This document shows positions 17,373 to 24,969 of a DNA stretch of 64,000 bases, piece after piece. The stretch is from assembly GCF_019038465.1 (NCBI RefSeq), contig NZ_JAFKRH010000031.1, forward strand, positions 124,001 through 188,000, given 5' to 3'. The notes beneath the pieces are model-generated. The model ran no database searches, was not told the DNA's origin, and saw only the letters and a list, made by a program, of their open reading frames with translations. Position 1 is the stretch's first letter; each line of letters starts with the position of its first letter. Origin of the DNA: Synechococcus sp. CCY 0621. Its GTDB lineage: Bacteria; Cyanobacteriota; Cyanobacteriia; PCC-6307; Cyanobiaceae. The position numbers and the translations under genes are program-made.

Positions 17373-18383
17373 AGGCAGGATCTGCAGGGGGTTGATGGCG
17401 CCGCGGCCGGGGGGGTGAATCTCGAAGTGCAGGTGGGGGCCCGTGCTGCGGCCGGTGCTGCCCATCTGGCTGATCACCTGGCCCTGGGTCACGGCCTCGC
17501 CCTTGCTCACGAGCAGTCGGCTGTTGTGGGCATACAGGCTGCGGCTGCCATCCGGGTGGGCGATCTCCACGAGGTAGCCGTAGCCGCCCTCATGCCAGCC
17601 GGCGAAGGAGACCTGACCCTCCTTGGCGGCCATGATCGGTGTACCAACGTTGTTGGCCACGTCGATGCCTTTGTGCATCCGGCCCCATCGCCAGCCGAAG
17701 CCGGAGGTGAACACCCCCTTGGTGGGCCAGATCCAGGTGGTGGCAGGGGAGTTGTTGCCGCCATTGAACGGGGGCTGGGGATCTCCAAAGTCCGGGATGT
17801 CGGGCCAGCTGATGCCGCCACTTGTCGAGGGCTTGAGGCCCAGCAGCATGCGGGTCCGGCCCGGAGCCGACTGGACGAGTCGCACCTGGCTGCCCACCAC
17901 GAGCCTGGCGGTTTCCAGACCTGGATTCAGCCGAACCAGCTCGGCCACGCTGAGGCCGTAGCGCTGGGCCAGCTTCAGCACCGTGTCGCCAAAGCGCACC
18001 ACGCCGTCGTTTTCCACCGGCGGAGGGGTGGAAACAGGTGGGGACTGGCGCTGGATGGAGGAATCGAGGGAGGCAATGCGTCCGAGGCGCTCCTTGCCCC
18101 GGGAGGGGACCACAAGCCAGTCGCCGTTGCCAAAGCGATGGTCTTCATCCACATCGTTCAGACGGGCCAGGCGGCTCTCATCAAGGTCGAGGGCGGTGGA
18201 GAGCTCCTCGATGGAGACAGGCCGGCGCACCTTGACCCAGACCCGATCAGCGGATGTGGGCAGGGACGCCAACAGAGTTTCGGTGGACACCGTGTTGGGG
18301 GTGTCGTCTGCAAGGGCAGCCACGAGCGGCACGACGGCCGGTGCGGAAAGGAGAAAGGGAAGAATCAAGCGGAAAGGCTTCAT
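17361..18383 (-). CDS. LysM/M23-family peptidoglycan endopeptidase, secreted
   Basis: A 340-residue exported protein. Residues 1-28 form a signal peptide (KPFRLILPFLLSAPAVVPLVAALA). Two LysM-like segments follow (PVSIEELSTALDLDESRLARLN and DTVLKLAQRYGLSVAELVRLNPGL), which bind peptidoglycan. The C-terminal 140 residues are a peptidase M23 domain with the zinc ligands in MHKGIDVAN and HLHFEI. The family cleaves peptide cross-links or, when catalytically dead, activates amidases; here the ligands look intact. The start is ATG at 18383; an ATG five codons upstream is an alternative. The frame extending to 18920 overlaps trmL and is not real. Confidence 0.9.
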   Translation of the reverse strand: MKPFRLILPFLLSAPAVVPLVAALADDTPNTVSTETLLASLPTSADRVWVKVRRPVSIEELSTALDLDESRLARLNDVDEDHRFGNGDWLVVPSRGKERLGRIASLDSSIQRQSPPVSTPPPVENDGVVRFGDTVLKLAQRYGLSVAELVRLNPGLETARLVVGSQVRLVQSAPGRTRMLLGLKPSTSGGISWPDIPDFGDPQPPFNGGNNSPATTWIWPTKGVFTSGFGWRWGRMHKGIDVANNVGTPIMAAKEGQVSFAGWHEGGYGYLVEIAHPDGSRSLYAHNSRLLVSKGEAVTQGQVISQMGSTGRSTGPHLHFEIHPPGRGAINPLQILPPRA

Positions 18384-18519
18384 GCATTTCACATCCATCG
18401 GACAAAACCCAGCAGAGAAGCCAACATCTGCGGGTCGGCCAGACAGTAGCGCTATGAACCTCCTGCAGCAAGGTTCATCAGGCACAACTCGGTCCGAACA
18501 CCAGCAGCCATCCGTTCCG

Positions 18520-19014
18520 CTAGCCCTGTTCGCCGCTCCCGGCCGGGCCGAGCTGGCGCAGGGCCTCGAACAGCACGATGCCAACGGACACCGAGAGATT
18601 GAGGCTGCGGACCCCCCCCTCGCCGGGGCGGGCCCGGCGGGCCATGGGAATGGTGAGGCGCGCCTCGGCCGACGCCTGCAGGGCGTTCGGTAATCCGTCC
18701 GTCTCGCGCCCGAACAGCAGCCAGTCGTCGCTGCGGAAGCGGAAATCCGTGTAGGCCGCCTCCACCTGGCTGCTGAGGGCCACCAGGCGGCCGCCCCGCC
18801 GCTGCCGTTCTGCCTGGAAGCAGGCCAGGTCGGCGTGGCGCTGCAGCGACACCCATGGCCAGTAGTCCAGGCCGGCCCGGCGCAGGTGGCGGTCGCTGAT
18901 CGTGAATCCCAGGGGCTCAATCAGATGCAGTTCCGAGCCGGTGGCGGCGCAGGTGCGCGCCACGTTGCCGGTGTTCGGCGGAATCTGCGGTTGGTAGAGA
19001 ACGACGCGGGGCAT
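18520..19014 (-). CDS. trmL: tRNA (cytidine/uridine-2'-O-)-methyltransferase TrmL
   Basis: A 164-residue SPOUT-family methyltransferase that modifies the ribose at wobble position 34 of leucine tRNAs. The N-terminus VVLYQPQIPPNTGNVARTCAATG and the C-terminal knot motifs LLFGRETDGLPN, LTIPM and VRSLNLSVSVGIVLFEALRQLG are the standard SpoU/TrmL set. The length is as expected. It lies 12 bp downstream of the cobU/P stop on the same strand, suggesting a shared transcript although the functions are unrelated. Confidence 0.93.
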   Translation of the reverse strand: MPRVVLYQPQIPPNTGNVARTCAATGSELHLIEPLGFTISDRHLRRAGLDYWPWVSLQRHADLACFQAERQRRGGRLVALSSQVEAAYTDFRFRSDDWLLFGRETDGLPNALQASAEARLTIPMARRARPGEGGVRSLNLSVSVGIVLFEALRQLGPAGSGEQG

Positions 19015-19026
19015 GCGGGGTGGCCC

Positions 19027-19599
19027 TCAGTGGTCGGGAGGCACAGGCTGGCTGAGAGCCAGCAGATCGATGGCACGGCCCTGCAGAACGAGCCAGACGG
19101 CTTCGCTTTGACCCTGGAGCTGCTGCTGCATCGTCCCCAGCCGATCACGGAAGCGGGACCCAACGGCCGTGGCCGGCACCACGCCCCAGCCCGTTTCCTC
19201 GCAGACGACCACCAGGGGCGCCCGGCAGCGGCGGATGGCCGTGATCAGCTCGTTGCAGCGGAAGGCCCAGGCCTCGGGCTCCAGATCCAGATGGGCCGCC
19301 ACCCAGGTGCCGAGGGAATCGACCAGAGCCAGCTGGGCTGGTTCCAGGTCGGCGAGGGCGGCGGCGAGAGCACCACCCACCTCACGGCAGCCCCACTGGG
19401 GCGGGCGCCGCTGGCGATGGAGCTGCAGCCGCGCCTGCCAGGACGGGTCGTCGGGCAGGGATGGTCCGGTGGCGAGGTAGACCACCGCCAGGCCGCTCTG
19501 AGCGGCCAGATGTTCGGCCCAGCGGCTTTTGCCTCCCCGCGAGGGCCCGCTGACGAGGGTGAGGTGAGGGTGGCTGGGCTCCAGCGATTCAGCCGCCAC
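19027..19599 (-). CDS. cobU: Adenosylcobinamide kinase / adenosylcobinamide-phosphate guanylyltransferase
   Basis: A 190-residue bifunctional enzyme (CobU, also called CobP) that phosphorylates adenosylcobinamide and then attaches GMP, in assembly of the nucleotide loop of (pseudo)cobalamin. The P-loop is SGPSRGGKS (about residues 17-25). The guanylyltransferase-linked region with EETGWGVVP and the DRLG segment is present near the C-terminus. The start is GTG and overlaps the 3' end of pxcA by 11 bp, implying translational coupling. Together with cobN, cobW and metH in this window it shows that the organism makes and uses a corrinoid. Confidence 0.92.
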   Translation of the reverse strand: MAAESLEPSHPHLTLVSGPSRGGKSRWAEHLAAQSGLAVVYLATGPSLPDDPSWQARLQLHRQRRPPQWGCREVGGALAAALADLEPAQLALVDSLGTWVAAHLDLEPEAWAFRCNELITAIRRCRAPLVVVCEETGWGVVPATAVGSRFRDRLGTMQQQLQGQSEAVWLVLQGRAIDLLALSQPVPPDH

Positions 19600-20734
19600 C
19601 GTTCATGTTGCGCAGGGTGGCCACGGAGGACGGCGAGACGCGGTTGAGGTACCGGAAGATCCAGTACTTGAAGATCGTGGCCAGCACCACCGGGAACGTG
19701 GCGATGAACAGCATCACGAAATTCTCCCGGGCTGGTAATCCAAGATGGTCGGCAATCCCACCGAGGAGCACCGTCCAGCCCTCCGGGCTGTGGAATCCCA
19801 CGAAGATGTCGGTGAACAGGATGATGGCGAAGGCCTTGGCACTGTCGCTCAAGCCATACACCAGTTCATCGATGAAGCCCCGCAGCACCTGAATATCGCG
19901 CCGGCCGGCGATGGCGACGGCCACAAAGCCGATGAAGCCACAGACATCCGCCAGGACATTCTTGATGGCATGGGTGCTTTCCTGATCGGCCTCCTCCTTG
20001 AGGACATGGGCCCGTTTGGCCAGCTCCGTCTGGAGCTCCTCGCGGCTGGGCAGGGGCTTGCCCTCCAGCAGTGCATCAAACTCGATCTCTGCCTGGTAGA
20101 CGCGCAGCTTCTCGACGGCCCTCTCCTCCAGGTGGGGCCTGGGGTAGGTGAGGAAGGCGTTGTCGGGGGCGAAACGATCCACCAATGGCGACACCACGTA
20201 AGTGCGGCTCACCTGTTGCACCAGCACCGGCACCAGGATCAGCAGCAGCAGGATGCGCAGCGACACCAGGGTGGAGTCGCGGCGGCGGCGGAAGCCCGCC
20301 ACCACACTCGCCTCCGCTTCCGGATCCAGTTGGCGGCGCACCGTGTCGACCACGCTCACCAGGCTGCGGGGGAGCATCTCCGGCGAGCGACTCAGGGCCG
20401 GCAGCTCCTCCCTGGCCACGGCGTAACGGCCGGTGACCGTGTCGATCAGCTGGAACTGGCGCAGTTCCTGTCCGGAGAGTTCCTGGCGGTAGGGGGCCAG
20501 CACCGTCCTGGCCTGACGGCAGACCTGCAGGGCTGCACGAAAGCGGCGCAGCACCTGGGCCTGCATGGCCCGCGGAATGCTCAGCTCCAGTTCCGGACGC
20601 ACCGGGCGGTCGTTGTAGTGCTCCATCTCGATGCTCTGGATGAGCAGGGCGGCTTCGTAGCCGCGCTCGAGATCGGCGCTCAGGTCAAGCGTCCGGGCCC
20701 TCCCGAAGGTGCCCATCCAGTCAGTCAGTCCCAT
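19589..20734 (-). CDS. pxcA: Proton extrusion protein PxcA (CemA family)
   Basis: A 381-residue integral membrane protein of the PxcA/CotA/CemA family, needed for light-dependent proton extrusion and inorganic carbon/pH homeostasis. A cytoplasmic N-terminal region of about 155 residues precedes the first membrane segment (LRILLLLILVPVLVQQV). The CemA domain has three more segments: VLADVCGFIGFVAVAIAG, AFAIILFTDIFVGFHSPEGW and FVMLFIATFPVVLATIFKYWIFRYLNR. The FVGFHSPEGWE-type motif and RYLNR-SPSSVAT ending are family hallmarks. The gene sits 22 bp downstream of psb32 and overlaps cobU, so these probably form one transcript. Confidence 0.93.
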   Translation of the reverse strand: MGLTDWMGTFGRARTLDLSADLERGYEAALLIQSIEMEHYNDRPVRPELELSIPRAMQAQVLRRFRAALQVCRQARTVLAPYRQELSGQELRQFQLIDTVTGRYAVAREELPALSRSPEMLPRSLVSVVDTVRRQLDPEAEASVVAGFRRRRDSTLVSLRILLLLILVPVLVQQVSRTYVVSPLVDRFAPDNAFLTYPRPHLEERAVEKLRVYQAEIEFDALLEGKPLPSREELQTELAKRAHVLKEEADQESTHAIKNVLADVCGFIGFVAVAIAGRRDIQVLRGFIDELVYGLSDSAKAFAIILFTDIFVGFHSPEGWTVLLGGIADHLGLPARENFVMLFIATFPVVLATIFKYWIFRYLNRVSPSSVATLRNMNGGG

Positions 20735-20756
20735 GGGGAGGAAAGGCGCGCGGGGA

Positions 20757-21458
20757 TCAACGGGAGAAGACCCACCAGGTGAGCATCGGCACCACGGTTC
20801 CCACCACCAGCAGCACGATCACCCAGGTGAAGGCATTGCTGCTGGAGGTTTCCTCACGGGTGGGGATGTTGCTGACGACGGCGGCGGTCTCCTCGATGAC
20901 GGGTTCCCCCGGATCTTCACCGCCCTGGAGAACGGTGGCAAGCCGTTGCAGGGCATCGACGGCGGCCTGGCGGTAGCGCTCTCCACTGCGCAGCGGCTGG
21001 GCCATGGTGGTGGCGGCGGTGCTCTCCAGCAGTTCGCTCGGCAGCTGCCGGTCGAGGGGGGCCTGGGCGGCAATCGCCGTGGCCCTGGTCTGGGTGTCGA
21101 TCAGCAGCAGCAGCAGGGGATCCGGGCTGCTGCCGGCCGCGGGATCGGCCGACCAACGCTCCAGCAGCTGGTTGGCCAGGCTGTCGAGACCCAGGCCGTA
21201 ATCGAGCCGGGTGAGGGTGATCAGCCGGGCATCGACCCGTTCAGCGGAGAAGGCCTCCAGTTGGTGCTCGATTTCGGCCGTGCCGGCCCGGCTGAGCACC
21301 TTGGCGCCGTCGAGCACATGCTCGGCCGGAGGGCGCAGGGGCAGGTCGGCGGCGGAGACGGCCAGGGCAGCGGCAACGGGAGCGGCCAGCACCAGGGCCA
21401 GGGCCAGCACCAGGGAGAGCAGGGACCGGCGCAGATGGGTCACTGAAGCCAAGGCCAT
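20757..21458 (-). CDS. Psb32-like TPM-domain protein
   Basis: A 233-residue protein with a signal peptide (LLSLVLALALVLAAPVAAALA), a TPM/Psb32 domain (VLDGAKVLSRAGTAEIEHQLEAF through GERYRQAAVDALQRL) and one C-terminal membrane anchor (AFTWVIVLLVVGTVVPMLTWWVF). Psb32 proteins sit on the lumenal side of the thylakoid and protect or help repair photosystem II. Assignment rests on this architecture and motif pattern. The ATG at 21458 is chosen over 21503 because it gives a normal signal peptide. It is divergent from the CCB-type gene. Confidence 0.82.
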   Translation of the reverse strand: MALASVTHLRRSLLSLVLALALVLAAPVAAALAVSAADLPLRPPAEHVLDGAKVLSRAGTAEIEHQLEAFSAERVDARLITLTRLDYGLGLDSLANQLLERWSADPAAGSSPDPLLLLLIDTQTRATAIAAQAPLDRQLPSELLESTAATTMAQPLRSGERYRQAAVDALQRLATVLQGGEDPGEPVIEETAAVVSNIPTREETSSSNAFTWVIVLLVVGTVVPMLTWWVFSR

Positions 21459-21535
21459 CGTGCAAGACGCCACCAGTCTGCCGTTGCCGCTGCGTTCCGG
21501 CATCCTGAAAGAACTTTCGGTACCCGAACTCCACG

Positions 21536-22219
21536 ATGGCGATGCCCGCCGCCGCCCGCGTCGTCCTGGCCTGTGGTCTGACGGGACTGGGCCTGGTGGT
21601 GCTCAACCAGATGACGGCCCCCAGCCTCGATCCTTCCCTGGAGCGGGCCTCGGTGCTGGGCAGCATCCTGTCGGTGCTGCTGCTGCTGGTGGCCCTGCTG
21701 TGGCAACGGGTGGAGCCCGTTGCTCCGGAGCGGGTGCCCCTGCAGGGGCGTGAGGGACTGCAGCTGGCGCCGGATCTGGACGCTCCCCTGGCCGAAGAGC
21801 TGGGCTGGGGCAGCACGATGCTCCTGACCGCCACGCCGGCGGCGGTGGTGCTGCTCCACTGGCGCGGCCGCGTCCTGCTGGAGAGGGGTCTGCTGGGCAG
21901 CGGTGCGTTCCAGCCGGGGGCGATCTGCCGGCGCTGCACGGCCACCGGCAAGGCGATCTCCCTGGTGGACCTGAAGCTCTATCCGGGTCGGGAGGAGTTT
22001 GCCGCCCTGCCCACCGGTCTGCCGGCCGTGCTGGTCCAACCCCTGGGACAGGAGGGGGTGCTGGTGCTGGGCGGCTGGTCTCCACGCTGTTTCAGCCGCA
22101 GCGATCTGATCTGGGTGGACGGCTGGGCCCGGCGCCTCACAGGCGAATTGGCTCGGGTTTCGGCCGGGGAGGAGCCGGCCGGGGAGGTGTCTTCGACGGC
22201 GGCACCTGGAACTGGCTGA
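21536..22219 (+). CDS. Cofactor assembly of complex C subunit B (CCB2/CCB4 type)
   Basis: A 227-residue membrane protein with two N-terminal membrane segments (VVLACGLTGLGLVVLNQ and ASVLGSILSVLLLLVALLW), then a soluble domain. The layout and the segment ELGWGSTMLLTATPAAVVLLHWRGRVLLERG match the cyanobacterial/plastid CCB2-CCB4 family, which helps attach heme c(i) to cytochrome b6 on the stromal side. A soluble pair of cysteines (CRRC) is at about 131-134. The last 83 bp overlap the convergent LptC-like gene, an unusually long overlap. Function is inferred from family resemblance. Confidence 0.72.
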   Translation: MAMPAAARVVLACGLTGLGLVVLNQMTAPSLDPSLERASVLGSILSVLLLLVALLWQRVEPVAPERVPLQGREGLQLAPDLDAPLAEELGWGSTMLLTATPAAVVLLHWRGRVLLERGLLGSGAFQPGAICRRCTATGKAISLVDLKLYPGREEFAALPTGLPAVLVQPLGQEGVLVLGGWSPRCFSRSDLIWVDGWARRLTGELARVSAGEEPAGEVSSTAAPGTG

Positions 22220-23267
22220 ACACCCGACCGCCTGGAGCGGTGACAACGACAGAACCCTTCTCCCCCAGCTGGCCCCGCAGCAGGCGACCCCGGGTGAGCT
22301 GGCGACTGGCGGGCCGTTGCAACAACACCGAGCCATCGGCGGCGACCGCCTGGGTCTGCCAGTTCCAGGAACAGCTCCGGGCCTCGAGGCTGGCGCCGCC
22401 CTGCTGGATGAAGCAGCCGGCCGGAATCCGCACCATGTGCTGGGCCGCATCCACCTGCATGGCCTTGCCCCGGGCGCTGGCGCCACCAGACACCGCTGGA
22501 TCGCTGAACAGCACCGGTGGCCCCAGGTTGAACAGCTGCTTCTGGGTGTTGCCGTTCAGGGAGGTGGCCGTGAGGGTCTGGAGGGGGGCGCCGGCGGGCG
22601 ACCCCGGCGGCCGCCGCTCCCCCAGAACAGGCCCGCGGGCGTTGAGGGCGCCGCTGCCGGGTTGCCACAGCACCGAGGCCACCGTCACCACGATCTGGGG
22701 AGCGCCGACGGGATTGGCCAGGAAGGGATCGAAGGCCTGGGCCCAGCGCTGCAGACGCGGTTTCCCCTGCAGCTCCAGGGTGTCCTTGTCGAGGCGGAAG
22801 GTGGCCCGTTCGGCGGTCAGCCGCGTGTTGGGATCGAAGCCCTCGGGGTGCCGGTCGATCTCCATCAGGTTGCGGCTGGGGATCCAGCGCACCCGGGAGC
22901 CCTGGATCATCACCGGCTCCTTCCCGAGCCGCTGCAGCCGGATCCGACCCTCCAGCAGGATCACGGCCCCGTCGTTGATCACCGTTCCGGTGGAGGCCTC
23001 CACCCGGTAGGCGGGTTTGCCGTTGCTGTAGATCACGCCGCGGGGCTGCAGGGCCCGGGCCACCCGTCGCCGCAGGTCATAGCGGGCCTCCGGACTGGTC
23101 AGCTCCCAGTTGGGACGCCCAAGCACGTCCTGCTGACGCAGATCCAGGGAGCGGAACACGAAAGGGGTGGGGGCCGTCTCGCGGGCCACCTCACCGCCAC
23201 CGCAGCCCGTGAGCAACAGCAGCGGGGCCGCCAGGAGCCAGGGTCGGGTCAGGAGGGGAGGGGTCAA
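22137..23267 (-). CDS. LptC-like lipoprotein, putative LPS-export component
   Basis: A 376-residue protein with a lipoprotein signal: LLLLTGC gives a lipobox with the modified Cys at about residue 22. The body is all-beta and repetitive (RRVARALQPRGVIYSNGKPAYRVE, TGTVINDGAVILLEGRI), as expected of an OstA/LptC beta-jellyroll that carries lipopolysaccharide across the periplasm. Cyanobacterial members are longer than the roughly 190-residue proteobacterial LptC, as here. The C-terminus is Pro/Lys-rich. Its ATG overlaps the metG stop by 4 bp (ATGA), so it is translationally coupled to metG. Confidence 0.75.
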   Translation of the reverse strand: MTPPLLTRPWLLAAPLLLLTGCGGGEVARETAPTPFVFRSLDLRQQDVLGRPNWELTSPEARYDLRRRVARALQPRGVIYSNGKPAYRVEASTGTVINDGAVILLEGRIRLQRLGKEPVMIQGSRVRWIPSRNLMEIDRHPEGFDPNTRLTAERATFRLDKDTLELQGKPRLQRWAQAFDPFLANPVGAPQIVVTVASVLWQPGSGALNARGPVLGERRPPGSPAGAPLQTLTATSLNGNTQKQLFNLGPPVLFSDPAVSGGASARGKAMQVDAAQHMVRIPAGCFIQQGGASLEARSCSWNWQTQAVAADGSVLLQRPASRQLTRGRLLRGQLGEKGSVVVTAPGGRVFSQFQVPPSKTPPRPAPPRPKPEPIRL

Positions 23268-24814
23268 AGGGGGGAATCCAGTTCCAGACGGTGCAGCACC
23301 GGCGTCGGCTCGGGCAGGGGATCGCCGCAGGCCAGCTTCCCCCAGTGTCGGGCCGCCGTCCAGCCGCTGTCGCCCACCAGTTCCGGCTGGGCCAACTGGC
23401 CCAGCATCCGCCCGGAGAGATCGGGCAGCAGGGGGGCCAGCAGCACGGCCACCCAGCGGCTGGTTTCCAGAACGGCGTAGAGATCGGCGGCCACTCCGCC
23501 CCGGCCCTCTTCGCTCTTGATCGCCTTCCAGGGAGCCCGGTCGTTGAGGAAGCCGTTGGCGGCCTCGGCCAGCTCCAGGATCGCCACGGCGGCGGAGCGG
23601 AAATCAAGGGCCTCAAGGGCAGCATCAACGGCCTCGGCACAGGCCGTGCAGCGCAGGGCCAGCGGATGGTCGGCAGCGCTGGCATCACCGGCCGGCGGCA
23701 CGGCCCCGTCAAACCAGCGCCGCGCCATCGAGGAGGTGCGGTTGAGCAGGTTGCCGATCGTGTTGGCCAGATCGTTGTTGACCAGATCGCTGAAGCGCTG
23801 CTGCTGGAAATCGCCGTCGTCACCGAAGGGGATGTCCCGCAGCAGGTACCAGCGCACCGCATCGGCGCCACAGCGCTCCAGCAGCACGTCGGGATCGAGC
23901 ACGTTGCCGAGCGACTTGCCCATCTTCTGGCCCTCCCGGGTGAGGAAGCCATGGCCGAAGACTTTTTCCGGCAACGGCAGACCGGCCGACAGCAGCATCG
24001 CCGGCCAGTAGACGGCGTGGAACCGCAGGATGTCCTTGCCGATGACGTGCAGCTGGGCGGGCCAGCCGCGCTGAGCCAGCAGCTCCAGGTCGGCGGGGTC
24101 GTCGGGCTCCAGCAGGGCCGAGAGGTAGCCCAGCAGGGCGTCGAACCACACATAAAAGGTATGGCCGTCGTAGCCGGGCACCGGAATGCCCCAGGGCAGA
24201 TCGAGCCGGGAGATGGAGAAGTCGCGGAGGCCGCCGGCGACGAAGTTCTCCACCTCCCGGCGCCGGGAGCGCGGCGCGATGAAGCCCTCGCTGGCCACCA
24301 GCTTCTCGATCTGTTGCTGGTAGCGGGAGAGGCGGAAGAAGAGGTTGAGCTCGTCGCGCCACTCCAGGGGGCGCAGATGAATGGAGCAGTGGGGCTCGGT
24401 GGCCGAAGGGGATTCCTCCTTGAACTCTTCGCAGGCCACGCAGTACCAGCCCTGCTGGCGCCCTTCGATCACATCGCCGCTGGCCTCGACCCGGGCGAAG
24501 AACTGCTCCACGATCGCCCGGTGGCGCGGGTCGGTGGTGCGGATGAAGCGGTCGTTGCTGATGCCCCAGCGCCGCCACAGGTCGCGGTACTCGCCGCTGA
24601 TGGCGTCGCAGTGGGCCTGGGGGGTGAGGCCGGCGGCTTCGGCCGAGCGCTGGATCTTGAGGCCGTGCTCGTCGCAGCCGGTGATGAACGTGACCCGCTC
24701 GCCCTGCAGTCGCCGGAAGCGGGCGATGCTGTCGCAGGCGAGGGTGGTGTAGGTGCTGCCCAGGTGGGCGCGGTCGTTGACGTAATAGAGCGGGGTGGTG
24801 AGGGTATAGGTCAT
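23264..24814 (-). CDS. metG: Methionyl-tRNA synthetase
   Basis: A 516-residue class I aminoacyl-tRNA synthetase charging tRNA-Met. The HIGH-type motif is HLGS at 17-20 in PLYYVNDRAHLGS, and the KMSKS loop reads KMGKS at 297-301. The CYCVAC.../CSIH zinc-knuckle region lies at about 124-146. The C-terminal dimerisation (tRNA-binding) domain is absent, as in many short MetG proteins. The start matches the usual N-terminus MTYTLTTPLYYV. It is coupled to the LptC-like gene downstream. Confidence 0.97.
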   Translation of the reverse strand: MTYTLTTPLYYVNDRAHLGSTYTTLACDSIARFRRLQGERVTFITGCDEHGLKIQRSAEAAGLTPQAHCDAISGEYRDLWRRWGISNDRFIRTTDPRHRAIVEQFFARVEASGDVIEGRQQGWYCVACEEFKEESPSATEPHCSIHLRPLEWRDELNLFFRLSRYQQQIEKLVASEGFIAPRSRRREVENFVAGGLRDFSISRLDLPWGIPVPGYDGHTFYVWFDALLGYLSALLEPDDPADLELLAQRGWPAQLHVIGKDILRFHAVYWPAMLLSAGLPLPEKVFGHGFLTREGQKMGKSLGNVLDPDVLLERCGADAVRWYLLRDIPFGDDGDFQQQRFSDLVNNDLANTIGNLLNRTSSMARRWFDGAVPPAGDASAADHPLALRCTACAEAVDAALEALDFRSAAVAILELAEAANGFLNDRAPWKAIKSEEGRGGVAADLYAVLETSRWVAVLLAPLLPDLSGRMLGQLAQPELVGDSGWTAARHWGKLACGDPLPEPTPVLHRLELDSPL

Positions 24815-24969
24815 CGGCAGGCGACGTCGGCCGGATCCGCCGGCGGTAGGAAGATTCCCCGTGACACCGCTGGGACCTGGCCCGGGGCTCGGATCCTAGC
24901 CGTGGCCCCCACTGAGGCTCCACTGAGGCCCCGGGATGGGATGCTGGCCCCCTGATCCCGGCCTGACCG

